NCBI RefSeq assembly: GCF_030272615.1 | Contig: NC_081410.1 | Location: forward strand, 501,792,442-501,856,441 | Length of the DNA stretch: 64,000 bases | Source: Cryptomeria japonica | Lineage: Eukaryota; Streptophyta; Pinopsida; Cupressales; Cupressaceae | Reading direction: 5' to 3' | Part shown: positions 32,767 to 43,763 of the stretch, in pieces | Numbering within the stretch: position 1 is the stretch's first letter | Layout of the letters: every line of letters begins with the position of its first letter | Program-made: the position numbers and the translations under genes | The notes under the pieces: generated by a model | Told to the model about the DNA's origin: nothing | The model's database searches: none | The model's input: only the letters and a program-made list of their open reading frames with translations

Positions 32767-34593
32767 ATGTTGGAGTCACGAGAGAGATTCCCTTTGACTC
32801 GGAGTTTACGACCAGAGTTGACATTCGAGGATAGAGAAGTAGTTGAGTCGATGGGCTTGCGATATATTATGTATGTGCCTAAGTTTCTCACAAACATGGG
32901 ATTGTTGACTGCATTAGTTGAGAGATGGAACTCAAAGACTTGCACGTTTCATTTGCCGATGGGTGAGATGACAATCACCTTGGAGGATGTATATAGGATG
33001 CTAAGGATACCGATCGATGGGGAGTTGGTTTCGTACAATCGAGAGGGAGACAGGGATGTACTGAGATGAGGGTAGGACATGTGGCTTGCAACACCATGAT
33101 AGCGACATGATTGGCACTACTGGTGATGCTGGCAGGAGTGATCAATGGATTCCTTTGTTCGAATAGGGCGACACAAGGGTTGGTTGTGGGATGGGGGAGG
33201 ACTCTAGAGACATTGGTGACTGAGAACACTAGGTTTGCATGGGGGTCGTGTCTACTGGCACACTTGTATTATGAGTTGCATCAGTTTGTATATCACAGAT
33301 CAACAGGATTGGGATGTGGGGTGACATTGTTGCAGGTATGGGCATATGAGCATCTGTCGATTACATGAATGATACACTTTAGAGGTAGAGGACATGGGTG
33401 CAATTTTGTGCATCTATATGATATGATTACTTCGCAGCCACGGATTGGGAGGCTGGAGTATTGGTGTCGGGTTATTGATGAGGTAGACATTGTGGTATGG
33501 AGGCCTTACTTAGATTGTGAGGAGTGGGAGGATGATGCAGTGGAGCTTCCATATGTATTCAGGAGCAGGTATCTGATAGGGAGGACACCATATATTATTG
33601 AGAGGCAGTTGATAGATATGATATGCAGGCAGTTCAACAGGATACAACGGATGCCACGGGGGTCAGGGATGTATGCACGGACAGTGAGGGATCATGTGCA
33701 TTTAGGTCTGTTATTGTCATATGATTAGGCAGTGACACAACTTCTAAAGATGGTTCCCATGCCTTGGGACATTTGGGCGGATGTGGAGGATTCAGGGATG
33801 GATGTAGAGTACACTGCATATTGGGGAGAGAACCCATTTCCATGGCTGATGGCTCCAAGGGAGCCGATAGAGGGAGATAGTGGAGGTGATGGAGATGATA
33901 GTGGGGATGGCAGAGGTAGAGGCCGATGAAGGAGGTTGGGTGCAGTGGTAGAGAGGAGAGTGGCTCAGAGGAGAGAGGGTGGAGAGGAGAGAAAGATGCA
34001 TGTAGTGAGGGGTAGAGGTGGATTTCCATTACAGGTGGCAGCAGCACAGGTTCCCAAATAGGTATAGGGATGGGGACAGGGACCAGCCACATGGACAAGG
34101 TGAAGGGAGAGAGGAGGAGGATGAGCTACTATCCTTGAGGGAGATCTGCCAAGGATAGGCAGATGAGATCCAAGATCTAGAGAGGGATACAACTAGGCTC
34201 AGGAGACAGCTGAGGGACACTAAGTGGGAGAGGGATCAAGCTATTCAGTGCTATACAGAGGCTGAGACATCACTAAGGGCAGGGAGACAAGAAGCAGAGG
34301 ACACAGGGGCTGGATACACCTATGTTCTGCAAGTAGGGGAGGAGATAGCTTACTAGCGAGACCTGTACTATGGACTGGTGCCACCAGATCAACGAGCTAG
34401 GAGCTTCCAGAGACCATTGCAGAATACGATGACCATTGGAGGGAGAGACATGAGATATGCGTCTAGTGTTGGGGTCATGGGTCCTCCACCACCACTAGAT
34501 AGAGGGGGCATGAGAGATGATCCTGGGGCAGGTCCTTCCAGGGCTCAGACTCCGTCGAGGCTAGTTGGATCCGAGGGAGGGAGTTCATCATAG
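32767..34593 (+). pseudogene. Plant mobile domain (PMD) gene, antisense to E2 gag-pol
   Basis: Frame 1 (32767-33069): RSLRPELTFEDREVVESMGL, then ALVERWNSKTCTFHLPMGE and MTITLEDVYRMLRIPIDGE, the signature start of the PMD family (PF10536, relatives of MAIN/MAIL1). After a one-frame shift, 33111-33929 reads TRFAWGSCLLAHLYYELHQF, GVTLLQVWAYEHL, GRLEYWCRVIDEVDIVVWRPY and MAPREPIEGDSGGDGDD with a Gly-Arg-Gly-Arg patch. Stops are at 33366-33368, 33726-33728 and 33927-33929. 34090-34330 encodes a charged, coiled-coil-like stretch (IQDLERDTTRLRRQLRDTKW), and 34378-34593 a Pro/Gly/Ser tail. Intact length would have been near 600 residues. Arabidopsis PMD proteins act in silencing and genome stability; the role in a retroelement is unknown. 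E1 carries a relic in the same place. Confidence 0.85.
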
Positions 34594-36217
34594 CCTTAGA
34601 GGGCTCCCTATGTATCAGTTTTGTACCATTTTGTATGATGACAGCTTCGGGTGATTGTAGCCATATGATTTTGACATTATTGTATCATGACACTTATGAT
34701 TTTGATAAATATATATATGAGATGATTTATCTTTGCGACAACTATATGCATGTGTACCTATGTGATGTTGCTTTTATGTGATGCATGCGTCTATATGATG
34801 CTTATGATATGTATGAAAATATGTATATGATGAAATGCAATATTTTTGTTCTTTTATGTTTTTAATATGTTATGCATATGTGAGTGTATGAAATGCAGAT
34901 GAATATGATAATGCAAATAACTATTTACATGATGAGAATGTAAAATGTGCTAACATGTGTTGTGTGCAGGATGTGATGTAATTGTGATATATAAATGTAT
35001 GAAATGCTAATATGTGGTAATGCAGGTGCAAACGACATGAAATGCAAATATTTTTGGCATGTCATTATACTTAGTCATGTGATAATAGGCTACATAGACT
35101 CAAGAAGGACTATGGAGGTCAATCAATAAAGGGGGATGAAAGATAGAAGATATGGAAGTGAAAGAGCTTCTTGTGCTATTATCATCATTGAGCTTTATTA
35201 TGGCAAATAGGTTATGACAATCCAGGTATATGTTTGACCCAGAAAGTCATTGTACCCATTTGCATGGAGATCAAACAGTCACAAACAAGGAATGCCCTAG
35301 TTCACACTAGACTCATAGTGTTCTCATATCCTTGGACAAGTCATAGCATTAATAAAAGACAGTCCATAGACAACAAAGAAAAATAGGTGACGATACCCCA
35401 TCCTTGCCTTTCTAGTCAAAGACATCCTCGAGATAGAGACTCTAGTCATACACATCTTAGAAAAGCTAAAAGACATGTCACCAAAAGATAAAATCAAAAG
35501 AAAACCAAGACTCAAGACCTATATCCACTATATTCCTCAAGTTTAGTGTCTCTTGTCACTTGTATAAGTCTACTTGATTGTGGTCACAATGTTTACTTTC
35601 GCAAAGGATAGATAGCACTAAACCATAATGTTTTCTGAGTGTTGAAAGATTTGATTTGTTGAAGCCCATTGTTGTTTGTGTCTCATCTAAAACTGACTGA
35701 ATCCATGAAACTGATACTTTATTGTGGATCTGTGATGCAAGTGTTGCTTTATTGTGGATTGTGCGTGGGTAGATTGAAGAAAACTGGAAGAAACTGTACT
35801 CCTCGAAACATGTAATGTTCTTAGTTCCACACCCATCACTAGACGTAGGTTTTGCCTTAGCCAAAGATAGGAGTTGATTTATTATGGATGGAAAGGGGTG
35901 AAAAGGAAGGATTATTATGAATGGATAACCAATCTTAGGTAGATCAATAACAAGCCATGATGGGAATGGGTAAGTTTATTATGGACGGATAGGCTGTGAG
36001 TGTGTGCAAAGTGAATTGATGAGATTGAATCCTAAAGGAGGGAGGAGCAATGTCTCTATACATGGCGTCGATGACCCGGTTTTCACCATGGTACTTTCCT
36101 AGGGTGCCACTAAAGTGGTTTTCACCATTGGAGGAAATGTTTTTTCTGTTTACTTTTTTGATTATTTTTGTATTTTTTAATTTTTTTTTATATTTTGAAT
36201 TAGGATACTCTAAAGAG
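34594..36217 (-). other. E2 post-pol spacer
   Basis: No gene. Contains a TATGATG-rich stretch (34640-35060) and a block with two copies of GGTTTTCACCAT (36078-36089, 36117-36128) beside GTGCCACTAAAGTGG. It aligns with E1 15771-17226. 35324-35515 and 35556-35864 are open by chance. Confidence 0.65.
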
Positions 36218-37300
36218 CTATGTGTAAAACCTGTGAAGGTGAATTTTTTTGATAGGATCCTCCAAAGGTTCTCCCTCTAGGTTGAGAGATGATATGCACC
36301 AGATCCATAGACTGTTGTAATGATGTAAGGACTAAGCCAGTTTGGTTTGAACTTGCCCTTCTTCTCTCTGTCTTGCTGATTTTTAGGATTTTCTTTGAGA
36401 ACTAAGTCACCTACCTCAAATGTGTGAGGCTTTACCTTATGATTGTAACTGCAACTCATTCATTGTTGATAAGCCCTTAGATGATTAAAAGTAGTTTGTC
36501 TTCGTTCATCCAATAGTCCTAGTTCTTGTAAGCGAGAGACCATGTAGTCTTCATCATTGATAATGTTGTGCAAAGAGACTTGTAAAGATGGTAACTCGAC
36601 CTCAATAGGAAAGATAGCTTCAGCACCATAGACAAGTGAATAAGGTGTGGCTCCTGTAGGTGTGCGAACACTTGTGTGGTAAGCCCAAAGTGTGGGATTA
36701 AGTTGGATATGCCAATTTCGGCCAGTGTCATTGACTGTCTTTTTGAAGATTTTAAGAATAGTTTTATTAGATGCCTCAGCTTGACCATTACCTTGGGGGT
36801 AATAGGGAGTGGAGAAACGATAGTTAATATGGAAGTGGTCATAAAGTTCACAAACATCCTGATTTTTGAAGGGGCATCCGTTATCAGTGATGATGGAAAG
36901 AGGAATATTGTACTGGCAAATGATATAGTTAAGAATGACTGTAGCAATCTATTTTCCAGTGACTTGTATAAGAGGCATGACTTCAATCCATTTTGTGAAA
37001 TACTCTATGACAGTGATAATGAATTTATGGCCATTGGAAGGAGGGCGAATCTTGCCTATGAGATCGAGTCCCCACTGACAAAAGGGCCAAGGAGTCACAA
37101 TCGGTTGAAGTTCTTGTGCTGGCGCATGAATAAGGTCTCCATGAATTTGACATTTCTTACATTTCTTGAAAAACTGATATGAGTCTTTTTCCATATTGGG
37201 CCAGTAATATCCAGTCCTAATAAGTTTCTTGGCTAAGGTATGACCACTAAAATATGGACCACATATTCCTTCATGAACTTCGCGTAACACAATCTGAGCT
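36218..37300 (-). pseudogene. pol: E2 integrase
   Basis: On -: 37290-36949 holds the zinc-binding domain (HEGICGPYFSGH, YYWPNMEKD, C-x2-C in CKKCQIHGD) and WGLDLIGKIRPPSNGHKF with the first catalytic Asp. 36893-36873 encodes DNGCPFKN (second Asp) and 36800-36750 YYPQGNGQAEASNKT with the catalytic Glu, here uninterrupted, unlike E1. 36459-36277 is the C-terminal fold (KPHTFEVGDLVLKENPKN, KFKPNWLSPYIITTVYG). The last codons (FYT-stop) end at 36218 in another frame. At least three frame changes break it. It would have inserted the cDNA, leaving 5-bp target duplications. Confidence 0.88.
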
Positions 37301-37499
37301 TCGTCCCTTTCTAAACATCTAAGAAGAATGCCATCTAGACCTTGACAGTATAGGATATCGGCTAAAATGACGTATCGGGAAGATTGGCGAATGAAAGTGT
37401 AGCATTGGTTGTTGGATAAGTCAGGAGGAAGGGTGTTGTTATGAAGGTATGTGAAAATGGAACCGTATAACTAGGAATCAGGACCAACAACACATATCA

Positions 37500-37985
37500 T
37501 CTCAGTAGGAGTGATCTCATACGAGGGAACCAAAAGGTTATCCACCAAGAACTCATAGCAGGTTTCATTCTGTGGTAGATCAATTAGTGAAGCAATAGTA
37601 TCCATGGCATCTGCGACTTGATTCTACTCTCTTGGTATCTGCTCAAAGGTTATCTTTATGAAATTTTTCTTGAAGTCATTTACCATTTTCTTGTAAGGCA
37701 TTAATTTTTTATCTTTTGTTTGGTTGTCATCGGTTGCTTGATGAATTACAAGTTGAGAGTCCCCAAAAATATGAAATTCTTGGATCTTCTATTGAACTGC
37801 AATCTGTAATCTAGTTGTTAATGCCTCATATTATGCTATGTTATTAGTGCAAGGAAATGACAATCGATATGATTTGGGAATGGAATCTCCTTGAGGTGTG
37901 ATAAAGAGGATGCCAGCTCTTGTACCATGTTGTGTGTATGAGCCGTCAAAGTACAGTTGCCAAGGATTTGTGTGTGATACCATCA
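37500..37985 (-). pseudogene. E2 additional RNase H
   Basis: On -: WQLYFDGSYTQHGT with the first Asp (complement of 37942-37953), FPCTNNIA then a TAA exactly where the catalytic Glu codon stands (about 37831), and IFGDSQLVI with the next Asp (37752-37765). It continues DQYQ/KKMVNDFKK and ADAMATIASLIDLPQ towards 37580. Placed between the first RNase H and integrase, it marks the Tat lineage. Nonsense at the active-site Glu makes this copy inactive. Confidence 0.85.
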
Positions 37986-38620
37986 AGATGGATTCATCTC
38001 GAAACTCTAAATTTAAAGGAGTATCATCTATCATGGGTGCATCTTCTAACTGATCTGTGATATCTTGTCCCTTTATTTCTTTTTTGTCCACATATTCAAT
38101 GTCAAATTCACTCAAGAGAATCACCCATTTGGCTAGTCTTCCAGTAAGTGTTGCCTTATTGAGAAGGTACTTCAGTGGATCGATCCTTGCGACTAGCTTA
38201 GTTTTATGAGTTAGCATGTAATGTCATAATTTTTGCAAAGAAAAACCACAACAAGATACGCACGCTCAATTGGTGTGTAGTTTAGCTCATAACCAACCAA
38301 AGTACGACTAATGTAATAGACTGCTTTTTTTTTGCCCTCAACATCTTGTTGTGCTAAGAGTGCCCCCAGTGTTGTTGATGTAGTTGATATGTAGAGTAAT
38401 AGGGGTTGTTCTGGGACTGGTGACATCAAGACTGGTGGATTTAGAAGATAATCTTTGAGTATCAAAAAATCCTGTTGACAATTATCATCCCATTTGAATT
38501 TGATGTTTTTGTGTAGCAAGTGTTGAAAAGGTTGATATTTATCTGCAAGTTGTGCTATAAATCATCGTATGGACTAGAGTCTTCCTTGTAAAGATCGAAG
38601 TTGACTGATATTTCTTGGTG
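37986..38620 (-). pseudogene. E2 first RNase H
   Basis: 38519-38211 reads KFKWDDNCQQDFLILK, PLLLYISTTSTTLGALLAQ (where the usual catalytic Asp of gypsy RNase H is replaced by Ser/Thr-rich sequence), YYISRTLVGYELNYTPIERAYL and FLCKNYDITC. 38217-38050 continues KTKLVARIDPLKYLL, GRLAKWVILLSEFDIEYVDKK. The frame shifts between the two. Loss of the first RNase H active site alongside gain of a second RNase H is a known feature of dual-RNase H gypsy elements. Confidence 0.8.
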
Positions 38621-39718
38621 GTGGCATTTTTAAGATCACTTTGACTTTTGCAGGGTCGGCTTCAATTCCTCTTTTTGAAACAATGAATCCTAGGAGCTTC
38701 CTAGAGGTTACTCCAAAGATACATTTCTTGGGGTTTAGTCTTACTTTTTATTTTTCCAACCAATCAAAAATGACTAAAAGGATGTCCAAATGTGTATCTT
38801 TGTCTATTGATTTTCCCAAGAGGTCATCAACATAATCTTCTATAGTTACGTGTATGAGATCATGAAAGATAGTAGTCATGTCTCGTTGGTATGTAGAGCC
38901 TGCATTCTTTAGCAGAAGGGCATGATATTCAAGAAGAAAGTTCCCCAGGGACAAGTAAATGATGTTTTGTGCTGATCCTCAGATGTGATTTTTATTTGAT
39001 TGTAGCCAGAGAATCCGTCCATCAAAGATAACATTGCATGACCTGCTGTGAGATCTACGATCAGGTCGATGTTTGGCAATGGAAAGTCATCCTTAGGACA
39101 AGCTTTGTTAATGTCTCTGAAATTTGTGCATATTCTGATATTGCGATTCAGCTTACTGACTAGTACCAAGTTGGAGATCCATTCAAGATAATCAATTGGG
39201 CGTATGAATCCAACATCCAACAATTTTTCAAGCTCTGCCTTGACTAATAATGCCACTTGTGGGTGCATCTTTTGTAATTTTTGTTTCACTGGCTTTGCCC
39301 CCAGTTTAATTGTTAAATGATGCATTACTAAATCTGGATACAGTCCAAGCATATCGACATATAAACATGCAAAATTGATTTGTCGCTCTGTGAAGAAACT
39401 TATGAACTTTAGTCTTTCTCTCTCTGTCAGAGATTGTGACAGGAATATGTTATGTGGAATCTCTTCTGTATCAATGTTTGTTTTGATGGTCTCCTCTACT
39501 AACATGGATGAATTTTCTTCATATGATTTTGTGAGAATGTCGAGCCTTCCATCTTTGGGTGCCTCAAAGAGGTTTTCAACCTTAGATACGTCCTTTCTTT
39601 TTACTTTTTTGGGGTCTAACAGTGCCACCATGTGGTTTTCACCATAAAACCCTTGATTTGTTTTTATTTTTACATTTTTGCGACTGGAAGGCACAACACC
39701 CTCACCAAAATATGCCAT
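38621..39718 (-). pseudogene. pol: E2 reverse transcriptase
   Basis: 39718-38909 is a 269-codon block: VMHHLTIKLGAKPVKQKLQKM, VKAELEKLLDVGFIRPIDY, IRICTNFRDINKACPKDDFPLP and MDGFSGYNQIKI with the first catalytic Asp, then TSFTCPWGTFF. A one-base loss at MPFG (near 38920) shifts the frame. 38954-38748 carries EDYVDDLLGKSID with the YVDD box (complement of 38823-38834). 38750-38630 has the primer-grip region in broken frame. It would copy the element RNA into DNA. Confidence 0.9.
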
Positions 39719-40620
39719 GTTGTTGAGTTATATATTGTATCACACCTTATGGTCCCCAAGCGGAAGATCATCTCGTATGCCTAGATAGTTGATAAAGGCT
39801 TCATCATTTTGGAATGCGTCGAATTGTAGAGGTCCTTCATGGTCTCGATCAATAAGTTGGTGCTGAACAAGGGGAAGACCCTAAATGTTTTAGAAGTTAG
39901 CGAGTTTAAGGGTGCAGATATAGTTATATTCAGGTAGTCAAGGTAGTTGTCGAGGTCATCGTTGGCACTCTCCTCATCTGTCTCGATTGTGAACAAGTTC
40001 AAATTGTCTTTACTAAAAGCCCATTCCGGAATAGGTGTCCTCATTTTTCATGATTTCAACATAGAACCTAAAGACAAAGACTGTGTGGGATCCTTAGGAG
40101 TTGTTTCTTGACCAACTTTGAGTTTTTTATGAAATTCCTCTTCTTCTGTGGGTTCACCTAGTTCTCTGAATGTCTCGGTGAGTTCATAATCACTAGAGGA
40201 TTTGTTCGAATCCCATTCCCATTCATTAGAGTTAGCAGAATAACATCTCTCTTGTTGATCATTGGAAATCATGATTTGCAATGCTTCTTCTGATTTGTCA
40301 GTGTTCACCTTGGAAGAGATGAAACCAAGCCCTTTCAAGCACTCATTTTTAAATGTCAATTCTGGTTGCAAGGTTGAGTGATACCTTCTTTTCTTAAGCC
40401 AAGAGGACTTTTACCATTATACCCAAGATTTTATAGGATCTTGAATCCTTTGCCATATTTTTCACATGGTATCTTGATGTGATCTTGTGTACCATCTTCA
40501 GGGTCTTTGTAAAGCATTTTGTATAAGTCTCCTTCTTCCATTTCACCCCACTTTTGGAATATAGTAGGATCCCATTTTAGTGTAATGATAGATACTCATT
40601 TAGAAGGACATGGTCATCCA
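39719..40620 (-). pseudogene. E2 protease-RT linker
   Basis: 40371-40048 (SNEWEWDSNKSSSDYELTETF) and 40044-39781 (FTIETDEESANDDLDNYLDY) match E1 4680-5330. Acidic, no catalytic motif, broken by a TGA near 40046 and by frame changes. Confidence 0.75.
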
Positions 40621-40622
40621 TA

Positions 40623-41180
40623 TTATTTTGGTGAACTCATAACTTGCCTCAAGCACATGGTTTGATTCAAAGTGTATTCATCCATGCCTTTGTCTTGATA
40701 TTTCCCTTTAAGCTCACCTTGCTTTGATGTTGAAGGTTTTAATGATTCAGGGTCAATATATGCAGAAGATGGGATAGCTTCTCTATTAATTGGAATTATT
40801 GTCTTGACTTTTGGCCTCAAGTTATTGCAATATATAAATGGATTAGGATCACCATTAACTGTTACTTCAACTCCATTATGATGAAACTTAATGAATTGAT
40901 GGTATGTAGATGGAACTACTCTCATCTCATGAATCCATGGACGTCCTAGAAATATTTTGTATGTGAGATCGAGGTTTAGGACTTGACAAACCACATCTTT
41001 TGTAACTAGCCATACTCTAAGAGGTAAGGTGACTATGCCTTTGTATGAACGCTCTTTGTCATCATATGCCTTGATGGTGATTTTGTCTGTATCATTCATA
41101 GCTTTATCTGAATATCCCAATTGTATTATTGTGTTCAAAGTACATATATTTTGACTAGCTCCTCCATCTACCAGACTTCA
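40623..41180 (-). pseudogene. E2 aspartic protease
   Basis: On -, 41174-41154 reads LVDGGASQNIC, an Asp-Gly-Gly variant of the retroviral-type protease active site, continuing TLNTIIQLGY. 41138-40623 follows with YKGIVTLPLRVWLVTKDVVCQVL and YKIFLGRPWIHEM, the flap/ILG-RPW part. It then runs into the linker (KQGELKGKYQDKGMDEYTLNQ). It would have processed the polyprotein. The block is open for 171 codons but disconnected from gag. Confidence 0.8.
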
Positions 41181-42850
41181 TTTTATTCGATGTTTTTGTA
41201 GGAAGGCTTCAATGTGGAAAGGTGCATTATGTCGTTGGCTCACATATGTGTCGTTTGCTTCTATAAATGTAAGAGAATATGGAACGGAAAGGTATCCCAC
41301 CATGGCTTGAAATTGGTCCACATTCAGATCAGTGGGAACAGTAGTGTCTCTCAAGGTTTTGTCAGGGATGGCTTTATGTGCGGGAGATATGCGTAAAATC
41401 TCAAGGATGGAGATAAGCGCGGGCATCTTCCCTAACTATTCTACTAGATCATACTTAGGTTTGGTTACTAAGGAAGCGGTGATTTTAGCTAGAGCACCGT
41501 GCAGAGTGACCTTACCTCGATGAGTTGTGAGATTAAATTCAAAGGTAGATTCAAAAGAAGGGCCAATGCCTTTCAAAACAACCTTGGGTCTTTGGGTAGA
41601 ATTTTTAGGCGTTTTGTCCTTGATGATAATGGTAGAGATATAATTATCCATCGAAATGTGATTAACAGTTGAATCATACTTATTGGATTCTTTGGTATAG
41701 CTGGTCTGCTCATCTTTGGCTTTGTCTTTTCCCTTGTCATTTTTAGGGAATGGTTCCTTAAACATCTCATGTTCTTGATTGGATGAATGTCCTTTGATCT
41801 CAATGTCACCTCTATCAATAAGATCATGTATGATGTTCTTTAAGTGATGAAAATTTCATGTTTTATGTCCCTTGCTCTTGTGATAATCACAACACTCATT
41901 GTCATTCCACGAATTTGGTTTGACCTTTGGCTCATATGGAGGATTGTCTAGAATTGTTATTATCTTGTTTGCCACTAGCTTCAAGCTGAGTCAAGTGGTT
42001 CTCCCAATGGGGTGTATTTCCTTTGTGGTTTTGAAGTTGTTTGAGTATTCACTTGGTTGTTTGTAGAACTTGATCCAAAAAGAATGATTTTGGCTCTCAT
42101 TGTGTTAGCATCGACAACGCCATCATTTACCGTGTTCTTGTTCTTGTTCCAAAATCTTGGCTTGTCTTTTCCTTTAAAGTCCTCTTTGTTTTCTTTGAAT
42201 ATCTTAATGACTCCTTGCTCAATTAAGACCTTCTCTATCGCTAAGCCTTTTTCAATGACGTCCTTGAAAGTGGACAAACAAGATTTTCTTAAGTCATAGC
42301 CAATGTCTTTGTTGACATTCTGTGTGAGCATCTCTACCATTTGTTTTTGTGGAATTTCACAAGAGCATCTGCTAACTAAATTCCTTCTTCTCTGTAAGAA
42401 TGATGAAAATGACTCGCCATCCTTTTTCTTGGTGTTGCACAAAGTGGTGACTGATATGTTTGTCTTTATGTTGTATGTGAAATGTTGGATAAAAGCTTCT
42501 GCTAGATCACCCCATGACTTAATTCAAGGTGGAAGTTGTGAGAACCATTCCATAGCTTGATCACCTAACTTTGTGGGAACAATCTCATCAAGTATGTTTC
42601 TTCTGTTGCTACCTAAATGCAAGCTGTGAATAATTGTCTTATATGTGCCTTAGGGTCTCCCTTGCCTCTGTACTTATCACACTTTGGTGTCATGAAATGT
42701 GTAGGAAAAGGAACCATTGGAATGCTTTTGTCAAATGGATAGGGACATATTCTCTCATTGTGTAAGCTGGCTTTGGTGTATTAATGTCCTCCATTTTCTT
42801 TTGTAAGTCCTTTATTTACTGTTCCAAATTGTTCTTAGGTGGAGATCAAC
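41181..42850 (-). pseudogene. gag: E2 gag C-part
   Basis: 42442-41981 holds the retrotrans_gag-type helical core (KKKDGESFSSFLQRRRNL, VEMLTQNVNKDIGYDLRK, FKDVIEKGLAIEKVLI). 41940-41830 in broken frame encodes a Cys/His knuckle of the form CDYHKSKGHKT, typical of Tat/Athila Gag. 41765-41436 is the linker EPFPKNDKGKD and NHISMDNYISTIIIKD, then FNLTTHRGKVTLHG. Three or more frame changes. E1 retains only the last part. Confidence 0.8.
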
Positions 42851-43763
42851 TTCTTGGACCATATCCCATGCCTGAGCCACCGGGTGGAGGAGGAGCATAC
42901 TGCATGTTTGGATGATATTGATCATAAACATGCTCATATGGAGGAGGTCTATAATGATGATGCATATGAGAACCAACTGGTATAGAGTCATAAAGAGGAA
43001 TGGAATATTTGTTTTGTCCATGTATATCATATTCTACAGGCATGTCATGAGTTTTTTCTTGTGTGTTGCCCCCAAATTTGACAAGGGGTTTCCTTGTGTC
43101 CAAATTTTGAGCATGCCTTTGGATATCCAATTGTTTTAGAGGTTGGTCCTTAGCATTGGTATGCAATTGAGTGTATTTATCTACATAAGACTTCCATAAA
43201 GGTCTGCATAGATGGAGTTGTTCATGAGATGATCTTTCATGAGTATCATAAGCTTGACCATGTGTACTTGGGACCTCAGGTTTTTGAAACAAAGATGATG
43301 GTGACTCAGGCATGAAACATGGTCCTCTAGTACCTCCACTATTAGGTCTCCTTTGATCCATGTTGAGTTGATTTTCTTGCATAGGTTGATTTTCCACTAT
43401 TTGAGACATGTCAAAATCATAAGGTATTTTAGCTCCACTTTGTGCCATCACTTGTAAGAAATATTTTCTATCTCTTCTCATGATTTCCTCAACCAATCTA
43501 TTAAAATGGGAATCCATGATGGAGTCTTCCATTTTTGCTGAATGTAATGATATGTTGTCCACATTGTCATTTTGTGTATAATTGTTGTTTGTGTTATCCA
43601 TGTTCTCAACATTGTGAATGTTTTTATAAGTGTCCATGTCAAGTAATGTGGTATGATTAGAATTGAAGAAGATATCATTGTAATACTCATAGGCACTCAT
43701 GTTTGCGGACTCTTGAGCCTCTTCAGCTTCTCTCCTAGATTTTTGGGAACTAGTTTCAACCAT
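42846..43763 (-). pseudogene. gag: E2 gag N-part
   Basis: 305 open codons from the ATG at 43763-43761, the first ATG after the leader. The sequence is Asn/Gln/His-rich (ENMDNTNNNYTQNDNVD), with a conserved-looking DSHFNRLVEEIMRRDRKYFL helix near residue 85 and a Pro/Tyr-rich end (YRPPPYEHVYDQYHP). The large N-terminal extension before the Gag core fits Tat-type elements. It is separated from the Gag core by a broken stretch at 42450-42840. Confidence 0.7.

Noticed and set aside
33634-34098. 154-codon open frame on - in the PMD region
   Set aside because: Pro/His/Leu-rich shadow of the acidic, Gly/Arg-rich + strand PMD middle part.
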